A stretch of DNA of 6,182 bases from Planctomycetota bacterium (lineage in GTDB: Bacteria; Planctomycetota; Phycisphaerae; WQYP01), in NCBI GenBank assembly GCA_021816165.1, contig JAKAYZ010000167.1, forward strand, positions 1 to 6,182, written 5' to 3'. A model generated the notes under the pieces. That model was given only the letters and a program-made list of their open reading frames with translations, was not told where the DNA came from and did no database searches. Positions 1 to 6,118 of this stretch are shown here, one piece after another. Position 1 is the first letter of the stretch. Every line of letters starts with the position of its first letter. Position numbers and translations under genes: made by a program.

Positions 1-60
1 AAATACCGGCAACGACACGCGAGTCTGCCGGGCTTTGGGTTCCGTCAAAACACTGGTCAT
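1..60 (-). CDS. lutB: Probable LutB, iron-sulfur lactate-utilization protein (N-terminal 20 codons only)
   Basis: Only the first 20 codons lie in the window. They begin at the ATG at 60-58 (MTSVLTEPK...) and stay open to the left edge. The ATG overlaps the lutA TGA as ATGA, and an AGGTGG ribosome binding site lies just upstream, so this is a real, translationally coupled start. The name rests on context: in lutABC operons the gene after lutA encodes LutB, a roughly 470-residue protein with a C-terminal ferredoxin-like domain that works with LutA and LutC to oxidise L-lactate to pyruvate. Nothing in the 20 visible residues is diagnostic by itself. The gene could instead be a fused LutB/LutC or another iron-sulfur protein. 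Confidence 0.6.
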   Translation of the reverse strand, partial: MTSVLTEPKARQTRVSLPVF

Positions 61-818
61 TTCCCCACCTTTGATTTTTTGGCGGAATGTTCAATAGCCG
101 CCGCAATGATCTGAGAAATATGCCGCACTTTCATGGGTACGTTGTGCCGATGGCAGCCTCCGCTGATATTCATGGCGCAACCGCCATCGTTGACAATCAT
201 GGTGTCGGCCCCGGTGGCCGCCCCACACTGGACTTTGTCGCGCACCATGGCCCCGCTGATATCGGTGTATTTGATCGCGAATGTACCGCCGAAACCGCAG
301 CACTGATCGGCCTTTTCCATTTCTGTAAAGCTGGCACCACCGAGTTGCTTGAGCAGGGCGATGGCCGGAGCACCAGAGGCACCGAGCGTGCGCAGATGGC
401 AGGTATAGTGATAGGTGAACTTTTCATCCTCTGGGAGGGTGAGGCTGGAAAGATCGACCTTTAGTATTTTCGTGATAAATTCGACATATTCATAGCATCG
501 CGCCGCCAGATCCACCGCGCGATCGTAACGTTGCGGGTCATCGTGAAAAAGCTCGGGGTAGTGGGCGCGGATCATGGCGCAGCAGGAACCGGACGGGGTA
601 ACGACGTAGTCGGCGTTCTGAAATACATCGAGCATGCGAATGGCCAAGGTGCGGGCATCGGCAGGAAAGCCATTATTAAATGCTGGCTGGCCGCAACAGG
701 TTTGGGCGGTGGGAAAATCGACCTCGCAGCCAAAATGCTCCAGCGATTGCACCACCGCCATTCCCACATCCGGAGCGAAAAGGTCGGTCAAGCAGGCAAC
801 AAAAAGGCTTACACGCAT
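57..818 (-). CDS. lutA: LutA, lactate-utilization iron-sulfur oxidoreductase subunit (CCG-domain protein)
   Basis: The 253-residue product resembles LutA/YkgE along its whole length; family members are about 240 residues. LutA, LutB and LutC form a cytoplasmic iron-sulfur complex that oxidises L-lactate to pyruvate. Two cysteine-rich CCG repeats are visible: C9 with CCGQP at 41-45 and GSCC at 77-80, then C140 with CCGFGGTF at 173-180 and C214 in a GGCAMNISGG segment. The start MRVSLFVACLTDLF matches the family N-terminus, so the ATG at 818 is chosen over upstream in-frame starts (830, 1064), which would add unrelated sequence. No clear Shine-Dalgarno precedes it. Bacillus LutA has CGC where this protein has GGC; E. 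coli YkgE also lacks that first cysteine, so function is probably intact. The C-terminal lysine-rich tail is slightly longer than usual. The gene overlaps lutB by 4 nt. The substrate could be another hydroxy acid. Confidence 0.93.
   Translation of the reverse strand: MRVSLFVACLTDLFAPDVGMAVVQSLEHFGCEVDFPTAQTCCGQPAFNNGFPADARTLAIRMLDVFQNADYVVTPSGSCCAMIRAHYPELFHDDPQRYDRAVDLAARCYEYVEFITKILKVDLSSLTLPEDEKFTYHYTCHLRTLGASGAPAIALLKQLGGASFTEMEKADQCCGFGGTFAIKYTDISGAMVRDKVQCGAATGADTMIVNDGGCAMNISGGCHRHNVPMKVRHISQIIAAAIEHSAKKSKVGK
65..70 (-). promoter_or_regulatory. Ribosome binding site for lutB
   Basis: The minus strand reads AGGTGG four bases before the lutB ATG at 60, a five-of-six match to AGGAGG. The site lies within the last codons of lutA. 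It supports the overlapping ATGA start and translational coupling of the two genes. Confidence 0.6.
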
Positions 819-840
819 GACGGGTAGCATATGCCGCAGC

Positions 841-896
841 TTGGCGCAATGCAACAATTCTGCGGAAATTTTGCGCAATTTTCCAAAATGCGCATT
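841..896. promoter_or_regulatory. Cluster of palindromic GCGCA(A/T)T sites upstream of lutA (possible operator region)
   Basis: Three related words lie 23 to 78 bp upstream of the lutA start: TTGGCGCAAT at 841-850, TTGCGCAATT at 871-880 (containing the perfect palindrome TTGCGCAA), and AATGCGCATT at 887-896, a perfect 10-bp palindrome. The position suits binding of a repressor or activator to the lut promoter. The motif does not match the Bacillus LutR operator as I know it, so the regulator is unknown. I cannot assign a confident -35/-10 pair here. This is an inference from repeated palindromes. Confidence 0.3.
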
Positions 897-1256
897 ACCT
901 GTTGGCAGAACTTGTCGCCCAGGCAAGCGCCGCCACCAGTCGGGGCAGGTGACGCATGCATGTATGGGGCCAATCTCTGCCAAAACTACTAACTGGCCGA
1001 CAGGTATTTGGTGCCCGGTTTGCGCCCAGATTATTCTGGTCGACAGTTGCGATGAAATTTGCATTTGTCCGGGCCCTGCTCGGTCGAGTGCGGCACAAGC
1101 ATGATTATTGGCGTCTTCAAAACTGCCATGGGATTTTGCACCGGGTCATGTGCCTAAACTTTACTGGTACCATGGCAAAAAATGCGCCGGCCAGTTGGGG
1201 CGACGTCACCGGGTTTTGGCGAGTTGGCGCTTAAGGTTTTCAGACGGCTGGGCAGA

Positions 1257-1262
1257 TATGAT
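1257..1262 (+). promoter_or_regulatory. Possible -10 box for the glycosyltransferase gene
   Basis: TATGAT matches the sigma-70 -10 consensus at five of six bases and lies 78 bp before the ATG at 1341. No good -35 hexamer is found at 16-18 bp spacing; the closest, TTTTCA at 1237-1242, is only 14 bp away. A weak call. Confidence 0.22.
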
Positions 1263-1288
1263 ATTGGGCTTTAATGCTGCCGCTTCCG

Positions 1289-1318
1289 CCCCGCCGAGCG
1301 CAGTTCGGAGTGGCGGGG
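1289..1318 (+). repeat. GC-rich inverted repeat in the leader of the glycosyltransferase gene
   Basis: CCCCGCC at 1289-1295 is exactly complementary to GGCGGGG at 1312-1318, with a 16-nt loop, ending 22 bp before the ATG at 1341. No T-tract follows on either strand, so it does not look like an intrinsic terminator. In mRNA it could form a hairpin that limits translation of a gene with no Shine-Dalgarno near its start. A chance GC-rich pairing is possible. Confidence 0.3.
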
Positions 1319-1340
1319 AGAATCGCGTAAAATCCTGATC

Positions 1341-3014
1341 ATGGAAATTTCAGCCGGGCCATCGCAGAAAGACAAACAAATACCGCGTCACGGCATTCGC
1401 AGCACGGAAGGATTTCAGGTCCCGGTATGGAAACTTTTTTTTACGATTGCCAGCATTTTGGTTCTGGTGCAGATTTTTGAGTTGCCCAAGATTGCCGATT
1501 GGTCACTTTTTGCTTTTTTTGATCCCGGCACCGCCTTCAAGGGAGATGTGCTGATTTCGGCCGGACTGCGGCCGGGTATTGACTTCGGTTATACGCACGG
1601 GTTGGCAAGCCTGATATTCGCCCATTGGGGGTTGAAAATATTTGGTCGTACTCCGGCAGGTTTTATCCTTACCACCACATGCCTCGAGATTATGATGGCT
1701 GGTGCCATGACGGTCTTCATGCGGGCCATTGAGGCGAATCGAAAGGCCATTATCTGGCTCTTATGCGCTTTACCGATTGCAGTCATGCCGACCTACCTGA
1801 CTTTAACTCATCCACTGGAGGCCACGCTGCTTTTATGGGCAATTGCCATGCAGGCCAGCGGTAAGCGGCGTGTTTCGTTGCTGCTTTGCACCGTGTGCTT
1901 ATTTGTCAAACCATCGATGGGTTATGTTTACGGTCTTGTGCTTTTAATTTTAATATTTTGGGATTACGTCCAGCAACGTGAGTCCATCGGCTATTTATGG
2001 AGGCAGATTTGGCCATCCATCGTTGGCGGACTTGTGCTGGCGGGCGGATGCATATGGCAGTTCGGCGTGCGGTCGCTAATGCTGACGATCGTGCCCATTA
2101 CCGGTTTACGGACTTATACCGATACGCACTTTGGGTTTCTGTTTGGACGCGGACAGAAATTCTGGTCGCCGGAATATCACGATTTCATTTATTACTTTAT
2201 TACGCCCGCTGGAATATGGCTGGCCATGCTGGTCATGATCCTGTGGCGATTGCCCCACCTGCTGGCAAGGTTCCGGTTTCAATTGCCCGGGGCGCGTATC
2301 GAAACCATCTCCTGTCTGGGTGTGATGCAATTGGCGTTTGTATTCGGTTTTTATGGATGGCGGCATTCATGGGAGTATTACAGTTACATGCCGGTGCTGT
2401 TCATGGCCGGTCTGCTAACCATGGATATCATATCGAAGCGATGGATAACGGCCTTGTGTGCATTTGCCGTCCTGGCGCAGGCTACCAATGCGGTTGTTGC
2501 CGCCACAGGCTGGTTCATTAAGGTACGTGATCGGGAGACGGGAGGGCTTTGGGCCTACCGCTGGCAGGCGCGGGAGTGGAAGCATGTGGTGCGTCTGACA
2601 CATGACGAGCCAACATTGGTACTTTCGAACGGATTCCTGCCGTGGATGGCACCCGGCATGTATATGCCATCAAGTTGGTTTCCTGAGCCAGGCATTATCA
2701 CGCGGCCGGAATTGCTGCGGGTAGCGAGCGCAACCGATCGGGCATTGTTTGTGGTCACATGGCGTGGGTACGGAGCCAAAGGATTGTGGCATCAGCCAAT
2801 TTTCGCCAATTACAAACGGAAGTTTGTACCGCTGTGGCAAGGAAAGGAAATGTCGGTATGGGTGAGGCGTCAGGCGGTGCGCACACTGGGGGAAGATGGC
2901 TTGCGCCGGCCGATTCGGCGCGCACACCACCAAGCGAGAGGCCCAATGAGTACCAACCCGAGCACCAGCGGAGAAGCCCATAAGCCCGTTCCTGCCAGCG
3001 GGTTCCAAGAATAG
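1341..3014 (+). CDS. Polytopic membrane protein, probable GT-C fold (family 39-like) glycosyltransferase
   Basis: The product is 557 residues, with a short hydrophilic N-terminus and about ten to twelve hydrophobic segments between residues 30 and 393 (clear ones near 30-47, 106-127, 135-155, 160-170, 178-208, 224-242, 288-304, 323-340, 349-364 and 368-393). The first loop, about residues 66-98 (KGDVLISAGLRPGIDFGYTHG), resembles the acidic first loop of ArnT/PMT-like GT-C enzymes, where D69 or D81 could be catalytic. Residues 394-510 would form a soluble periplasmic C-terminal domain. Such enzymes move sugars from polyprenyl-phosphate carriers to lipids, glycans or proteins outside the membrane; donor and acceptor here are unknown. 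ATG 1341 is the only in-frame ATG before the first helix and after the stop at 1272-1274; no close Shine-Dalgarno is seen. The last 47 or so residues are low-complexity and lie antisense to the convergent gene, so they are probably a readthrough tail. An undefined membrane protein remains possible. Confidence 0.72.
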   Translation: MEISAGPSQKDKQIPRHGIRSTEGFQVPVWKLFFTIASILVLVQIFELPKIADWSLFAFFDPGTAFKGDVLISAGLRPGIDFGYTHGLASLIFAHWGLKIFGRTPAGFILTTTCLEIMMAGAMTVFMRAIEANRKAIIWLLCALPIAVMPTYLTLTHPLEATLLLWAIAMQASGKRRVSLLLCTVCLFVKPSMGYVYGLVLLILIFWDYVQQRESIGYLWRQIWPSIVGGLVLAGGCIWQFGVRSLMLTIVPITGLRTYTDTHFGFLFGRGQKFWSPEYHDFIYYFITPAGIWLAMLVMILWRLPHLLARFRFQLPGARIETISCLGVMQLAFVFGFYGWRHSWEYYSYMPVLFMAGLLTMDIISKRWITALCAFAVLAQATNAVVAATGWFIKVRDRETGGLWAYRWQAREWKHVVRLTHDEPTLVLSNGFLPWMAPGMYMPSSWFPEPGIITRPELLRVASATDRALFVVTWRGYGAKGLWHQPIFANYKRKFVPLWQGKEMSVWVRRQAVRTLGEDGLRRPIRRAHHQARGPMSTNPSTSGEAHKPVPASGFQE

Positions 3015-3391
3015 ACCAAACCGCGAAGGCCCACTACGCCGCCACCCACCGCGCCGACGCCATTGGTGACGATCAACAGCCGCGTGGCCGGGGCCAGCAG
3101 ATGGGCGTAGGGCAGCAAGCCAACTTTAATTGATGATCGGGCGTGGGCATGGTGAATCAATTCGTGCTGCCAATAAAGGGTACCCTTTATCAGGTAGAGA
3201 TGCGTGCGAAAGGCGGAGGTCTGCACGCTGATTTGCCAAGGTGCGACGACACTTACCAGCCACAGACCGGTCAAAAGCACCCAAAGGGATAAAACCGCTT
3301 TGGCCCACAGCGGGCTGCCCTTGCGGGCCCCTTCGCCTTGGGCAGTGCTATGCCCGGATTCCATTGGTTTATCTTCAGCCAATTTTTTCAC
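2870..3391 (-). CDS. Small two-helix membrane protein of unknown function
   Basis: The product is 173 residues and I recognise no named family. It has a charged N-terminus (1-28), a strong membrane helix at about 29-50, a middle segment of about 85 residues, a second helix at about 137-157, and an Arg/Lys-rich end (CARRIGRRK), which suggests both termini are cytoplasmic and the middle is outside. This layout (helix, short strand-rich stretch with YLIKGTLYW, second helix, basic tail) recalls uncharacterised small membrane proteins common in planctomycetes; that comparison is from memory. The GTG start at 3391 is chosen because GGAG lies six bases upstream and a perfect TATAAT sits further up; an in-frame ATG at 3364 has a poorer site. 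The last 145 bp overlap, antisense, the 3' end of the glycosyltransferase gene. An 18-bp perfect palindrome falls in codons for IKGTLY. Confidence 0.66.
   Translation of the reverse strand: MKKLAEDKPMESGHSTAQGEGARKGSPLWAKAVLSLWVLLTGLWLVSVVAPWQISVQTSAFRTHLYLIKGTLYWQHELIHHAHARSSIKVGLLPYAHLLAPATRLLIVTNGVGAVGGGVVGLRGLVYSWNPLAGTGLWASPLVLGLVLIGPLAWWCARRIGRRKPSSPSVRTA
3173..3190. repeat. 18-bp perfect palindrome inside the small membrane-protein gene
   Basis: ATAAAGGGTACCCTTTAT equals its own reverse complement with no spacer. It lies in the coding region, over codons for IKGTLY. A second, weaker inverted pair, AATTGAT (3128-3134) and ATCAATT (3156-3162), lies 11 bp to the left. The symmetry is read directly from the sequence; a protein-binding role is not shown. 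Confidence 0.55.
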
Positions 3392-3397
3392 CGCCTA

Positions 3398-3401
3398 CTC
3401 C
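3398..3401 (-). promoter_or_regulatory. Ribosome binding site deciding the GTG start of the small membrane protein
   Basis: The minus strand reads GGAG, then six bases, then GTG at 3391. This is the best-placed Shine-Dalgarno in the window and favours the GTG over the in-frame ATG nine codons later. Confidence 0.6.
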
Positions 3402-3410
3402 AGCCACGGG

Positions 3411-3426
3411 ATTATAGTATCGATAC
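3411..3426 (-). promoter_or_regulatory. Probable promoter -10 (TATAAT) with adjacent palindrome, upstream of the small membrane-protein gene
   Basis: The minus strand carries a perfect TATAAT at 3416-3411. Transcription would start near 3404, giving a leader of about 13 nt that just contains the GGAG site. Immediately upstream is the 10-bp palindrome GTATCGATAC (3417-3426), placed in the spacer where a repressor or activator could act. No good -35 hexamer is seen at 16-18 bp (GGGCAG at 17 bp), so an activator or a non-standard sigma factor may be needed. The element suggests transcription separate from the hom/apgM unit. Confidence 0.45.
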
Positions 3427-3455
3427 GCGGTTCCTGCCCCGTAGGTTTGGTTGGT

Positions 3456-3478
3456 GGTGGGCCACGCCCTGGGCCACC
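3456..3478 (-). terminator. Weak hairpin downstream of the apgM-like gene (possible terminator or attenuator)
   Basis: GGTGG(G)CCA at 3456-3464 pairs with TGG(G)CCACC at 3470-3478 around a 5-nt loop, giving eight pairs with one G-G mismatch. It lies 86 bp past the apgM-like stop codon, between that gene and the promoter of the next. No T-run follows on the minus strand, so a classic intrinsic terminator is not supported; Rho-assisted ending or a transcript-stabilising hairpin is possible. Confidence 0.25.
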
Positions 3479-3563
3479 GCATTGAACTTTCGTATAGCTG
3501 CATTCTATCGGCGGGCATGCTGTAACCATTCGTGCATTCGGCCAGCCGAGCAGCCGGGGCGGG

Positions 3564-4808
3564 TCAGCGAACCAGATGCGGGCCGGCCAGCCCGCTTAAA
3601 AAATAATCCATCAATTCGTGGCCGTGCTCCACATGCAGGTCGCTTTCGCGTGCGGCCTTCTCTGTATACGGACGGGGCAGAGCACCTTTACGCTGCGCCC
3701 CGGCCATGGCAAACGGCACCCGTGCATCGTGGTGCTTGCGGGTGATACATTCGGTGGCGTGATCGGGCATAACTAATATCCGCCAGCGTTCAAACGTGCG
3801 GAGTTTCTGTAATACCGGGCCGACGATATGCTTGTCGATGGCCTCAATGGCAGCGATTTTGGTGACATAATCAGACTGGTGGCTCGCCTCGTCCGGTGCC
3901 TCGATGTGGGTGCAGACAATGTCAAATTCATCCAGTGCCTGAACGGTGTAGCGTCCCTGCGCTGCATAATCATTATCGTGGTAGCTGGTCATACCCGGAA
4001 CGTCAACATTGCGCCACCCGAGCAGGTTGGCAATGCCGCGCAGCAGGTCTACCGATGTCAGCATCGCCCCGTAAATACCGAAGCGCTGTTCAAAACTTGG
4101 CAGCGATGCGGCCTTTCCCTGCCCCCAAAGCCAGATATCGGTGGCCGGCTTTTCGCCGAATTGAGTGCGCACCGAATTGACGTCGTGCGTTTGCAAAACG
4201 TGCCTGGCTTCCGTCATCAGGTCCAGCAGAATACGGCTCTCGGGGCCGCGAGGCAGGTATGGTGCGACCGGCTGATCGGGGATGTCGTGCGGAGGAGTGG
4301 TTTTAATGCGGCCAAAATCCGTGCCGCCGATGGTCATCAAATTGCGGTAACTGACTCCCGGATGGAGTTTAATGTCTGCAAAGCGATCGGTGTTTAAAAC
4401 CCGTGATTCCAGAGCGGCAATCAGTTCTCTGGCCTCGGCATCTTTGAGATGCCCGGCGGAATGATCAACCATTTTGCCATCGACGACGGTGACAAAATTG
4501 CAGCGAAACACCCATTGATCCGGATTCAATTTAAGCCCCATGGCGGCGGCTTCAAGCGGTGCCCGACCGGGATGATATTTAGCCGGGTCATACCCCAGCA
4601 GAGACAGAGTACAGACATCACTGCCCGGCAGAAATTTTTCGGGAGTTGTGCGAACGGTGCCTATGCGACCGGTGAGTGCCACCTCATCCATAAATGGTTT
4701 GCTGGCCACCTCCAGCGGTGTTTTATCGCCCAATTCTTCGATGGGGGAATCTGCCGCCCCATCGGGAATGACAATGACAAATTTCGGTTTGGGTGGGTTT
4801 TTATTCAT
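3564..4808 (-). CDS. ApgM-family metalloenzyme, proposed homoserine kinase (alternatively cofactor-independent phosphoglycerate mutase)
   Basis: The 414-residue product belongs to the archaeal-type cofactor-independent phosphoglycerate mutase (ApgM) family of the alkaline phosphatase superfamily. Expected active-site elements are visible: D16 in IPDGAADSP, nucleophile S63 in PGSDVCTLSLLGYDP, the HPGRAPLEAAAMG stretch, VDHSAGHL near 114-121, D306 and H310 in EAPDEASH, D349-H350 in MPDHAT, and H359 as the last metal ligand. The C-terminal HELMDYFLSG is also typical. One ApgM subfamily has been proposed to phosphorylate homoserine in organisms lacking ThrB, because its genes sit with threonine-pathway genes; here the gene overlaps hom by 8 bp, which favours that role. 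The ATG at 4808 (MNKNPPKPKF) is preferred because GGA lies seven bases before it; an ATG at 4814 is also possible. The same fold catalyses 3- to 2-phosphoglycerate isomerisation, so a glycolytic role is not excluded. All core residues look intact. Confidence 0.85.
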   Translation of the reverse strand: MNKNPPKPKFVIVIPDGAADSPIEELGDKTPLEVASKPFMDEVALTGRIGTVRTTPEKFLPGSDVCTLSLLGYDPAKYHPGRAPLEAAAMGLKLNPDQWVFRCNFVTVVDGKMVDHSAGHLKDAEARELIAALESRVLNTDRFADIKLHPGVSYRNLMTIGGTDFGRIKTTPPHDIPDQPVAPYLPRGPESRILLDLMTEARHVLQTHDVNSVRTQFGEKPATDIWLWGQGKAASLPSFEQRFGIYGAMLTSVDLLRGIANLLGWRNVDVPGMTSYHDNDYAAQGRYTVQALDEFDIVCTHIEAPDEASHQSDYVTKIAAIEAIDKHIVGPVLQKLRTFERWRILVMPDHATECITRKHHDARVPFAMAGAQRKGALPRPYTEKAARESDLHVEHGHELMDYFLSGLAGPHLVR

Positions 4809-6099
4809 AATCATCCAATATGCGAAGATGTGCCGGTGCCCCGCTGACACATGACAATTGACTCAATTCCGCCAAGGCTTTACCGATACTACCATCCAAG
4901 GCCTCATGGGTAGTGATGACCAGCGGCACATAAGCACCAACCTTGGATTCATGCTGCGTCATCGCTGAAATACTGATCTGGTGGCGGCCCAATACGCCGG
5001 TAATCTCGTGGATGGTGCCGGGCTTATCCAACGCCGCGATACGCAGATAATGCCGCGTATTGACCTCTGTCGGAGAAATAACATTCATCGGTCGACGATT
5101 ATTCAGCAGCGGATGACTGGCGAACAAGGGTGCGGTCGACCCCATGGCGGCCTCCAGGATATCAGCGAGCACCGCACTGGCAGTCGGCATGGCACCAGCA
5201 CCGCGACCGAAATAAACTGTCCGACCGGCGACGCTGCCGTCTACGCTGACGGCATTGTACGAGCCATTTACACCAGCAAGTGGATGGGCTACTGATACCA
5301 GCGCCGGGTGAACACGCAGTGATACGCCCGCATCCTGCCGCTGGGCGATGGCTAATAATTTGCACACATAGCCGAGTTCTTTGGCGTAGGACAGGTCAAC
5401 ATCCTGAAGATTCGCTATGCCTTGAATATCAATATCAGCCGGACGAATATCCGCCCCGAAGGCGAGAGACGCCAGCACCGCAAGTTTGTGGCCGCTATCC
5501 AGACCGGATACATCCATATGGGGATCTGCCTCGGCAAAACCCGCCTGCTGCGCTTCGGCCAGTGCGGTGGCGTAGGGTTTATTGTTCTGCGTCATCTGCG
5601 AAAGGATGTAGTTGCATGTGCCATTCAGGATGCCGACAACTGCGTTAATTTCATTCGCCAGCAGGCCACGGGTCAATGCAAGCACAATCGGTATGGCCCC
5701 CCCGCATGACGCCTCAAAGCAGACACATGATCGGGCATCGGCAGCGGCAGAGAAAATTTCGCCCCCCCGATGAGCCAGCAGATATTTATTCGCCGTAACC
5801 ACGCGCTTACCGTTTTTCAGGGATCGCAGTATCCATTCACCGGCTGGTTCAAGACCGCCGACCAACTCTGCAACGACCTGCACATCACGATTGTCAATGA
5901 TGTCTTCCGGACGGGTGGTGATAAGCGATGCGGGGATCGACCGCGGTTTGGTCATATCGCGAACCAATACTTTTTTTAGTTCCAGACGGATGCCCGAGCG
6001 TTTTTCCAGGTGATCAGCCTGCCGCAATAAAACATCAGCAACGCCGCCGCCAACGGTTCCGCATCCTAAAAGCCCGACACCAATTTTTATGTGCTGCAT
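4801..6099 (-). CDS. hom: Homoserine dehydrogenase with C-terminal ACT domain
   Basis: The 432-residue product is a full-length monofunctional homoserine dehydrogenase, which reduces aspartate 4-semialdehyde to L-homoserine with NAD(P)H in the branch to threonine and methionine. The nucleotide-binding loop GLLGCGTVGGGV is at 9-20, VVTANKYLLAHRG with K105 at 100-112, and the catalytic-domain signature GILNGTCNYILSQM at 156-169. EADPHMDVSGLDSGHK at 190-205 carries the D201/K205 pair in the usual D-x3-K spacing. Residues about 349-432 form an ACT domain (LDKPGTIHEITGVLG), usually the threonine-feedback site. ATG 6099 is favoured because the Rossmann motif begins nine residues later and stops lie upstream in frame; no clear Shine-Dalgarno precedes it. 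The 3' end overlaps the ApgM-like gene by 8 bp, indicating an operon. EASCGGAIPIV differs slightly from the common EAAVAGGIPI form but keeps the small-residue pattern. Confidence 0.95.
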   Translation of the reverse strand: MQHIKIGVGLLGCGTVGGGVADVLLRQADHLEKRSGIRLELKKVLVRDMTKPRSIPASLITTRPEDIIDNRDVQVVAELVGGLEPAGEWILRSLKNGKRVVTANKYLLAHRGGEIFSAAADARSCVCFEASCGGAIPIVLALTRGLLANEINAVVGILNGTCNYILSQMTQNNKPYATALAEAQQAGFAEADPHMDVSGLDSGHKLAVLASLAFGADIRPADIDIQGIANLQDVDLSYAKELGYVCKLLAIAQRQDAGVSLRVHPALVSVAHPLAGVNGSYNAVSVDGSVAGRTVYFGRGAGAMPTASAVLADILEAAMGSTAPLFASHPLLNNRRPMNVISPTEVNTRHYLRIAALDKPGTIHEITGVLGRHQISISAMTQHESKVGAYVPLVITTHEALDGSIGKALAELSQLSCVSGAPAHLRILDDYE

Positions 6100-6118
6100 A
6101 TCGGCCCATTACGTTTAA

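Larger units (their letters stand above)
819..1340. other. Divergent intergenic region between lutA and the glycosyltransferase gene
   Basis: This 522-bp stretch separates two divergent genes. The open frames crossing it (for example 956-1234 and 1108-1338 on the plus strand) give low-complexity, Trp/Arg/Ala-rich translations that I do not recognise, and none has a good ribosome binding site. I see no tRNA-like or rRNA-like sequence. It should hold the promoters of both flanking genes. Visible elements are palindromic GCGCA sites at 841-896, a near-identical 11-bp direct repeat CTGG(C/T)CGACAG at 993-1003 and 1036-1046, and a GC-rich inverted repeat at 1289-1318. Confidence 0.6.

Noticed and set aside
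87..464. Plus-strand open frame of 125 residues antisense to lutA
   Set aside because: It lies entirely within a strongly supported gene and its translation has no recognisable family or start signal; it is a mirror of the lutA reading frame.
819..1064. N-terminal extension of lutA back to the ATG at 1064
   Set aside because: The extra 82 residues resemble nothing in LutA proteins, while MRVSLFVACLTDLF at 818 matches the family start exactly.
634..1104. Plus-strand open frame of 156 residues spanning the lutA start and the intergenic region
   Set aside because: Half of it is antisense to lutA, the composition is rich in Cys, Pro, Arg and Trp without pattern, and there is no ribosome binding site.
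1997..2521. Plus-strand open frame of 174 residues in another frame inside the glycosyltransferase gene
   Set aside because: The overlapping frame gives a coherent multi-helix membrane protein; this one gives a His/Cys/Arg-rich translation typical of an out-of-frame reading.
3578..3595. Perfect hairpin GCGGGC/GCCCGC near the end of the ApgM-like gene, considered as a terminator
   Set aside because: It lies within the last codons of the gene, and the T-rich run precedes it rather than follows it on the coding strand, so it does not fit an intrinsic terminator.
3828..4397. Plus-strand open frame of 189 residues antisense to the ApgM-like gene
   Set aside because: The opposite strand encodes all active-site motifs of the ApgM family, and this frame has no recognisable domain.
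4809..4850. Start of the ApgM-like protein at 4850
   Set aside because: The extra 14 residues (MSAGHRHIFAYWMI) are antisense-like filler over the hom 3' end; family proteins begin shortly before the VIPDG motif, and GGA spacing fits the ATG at 4808.
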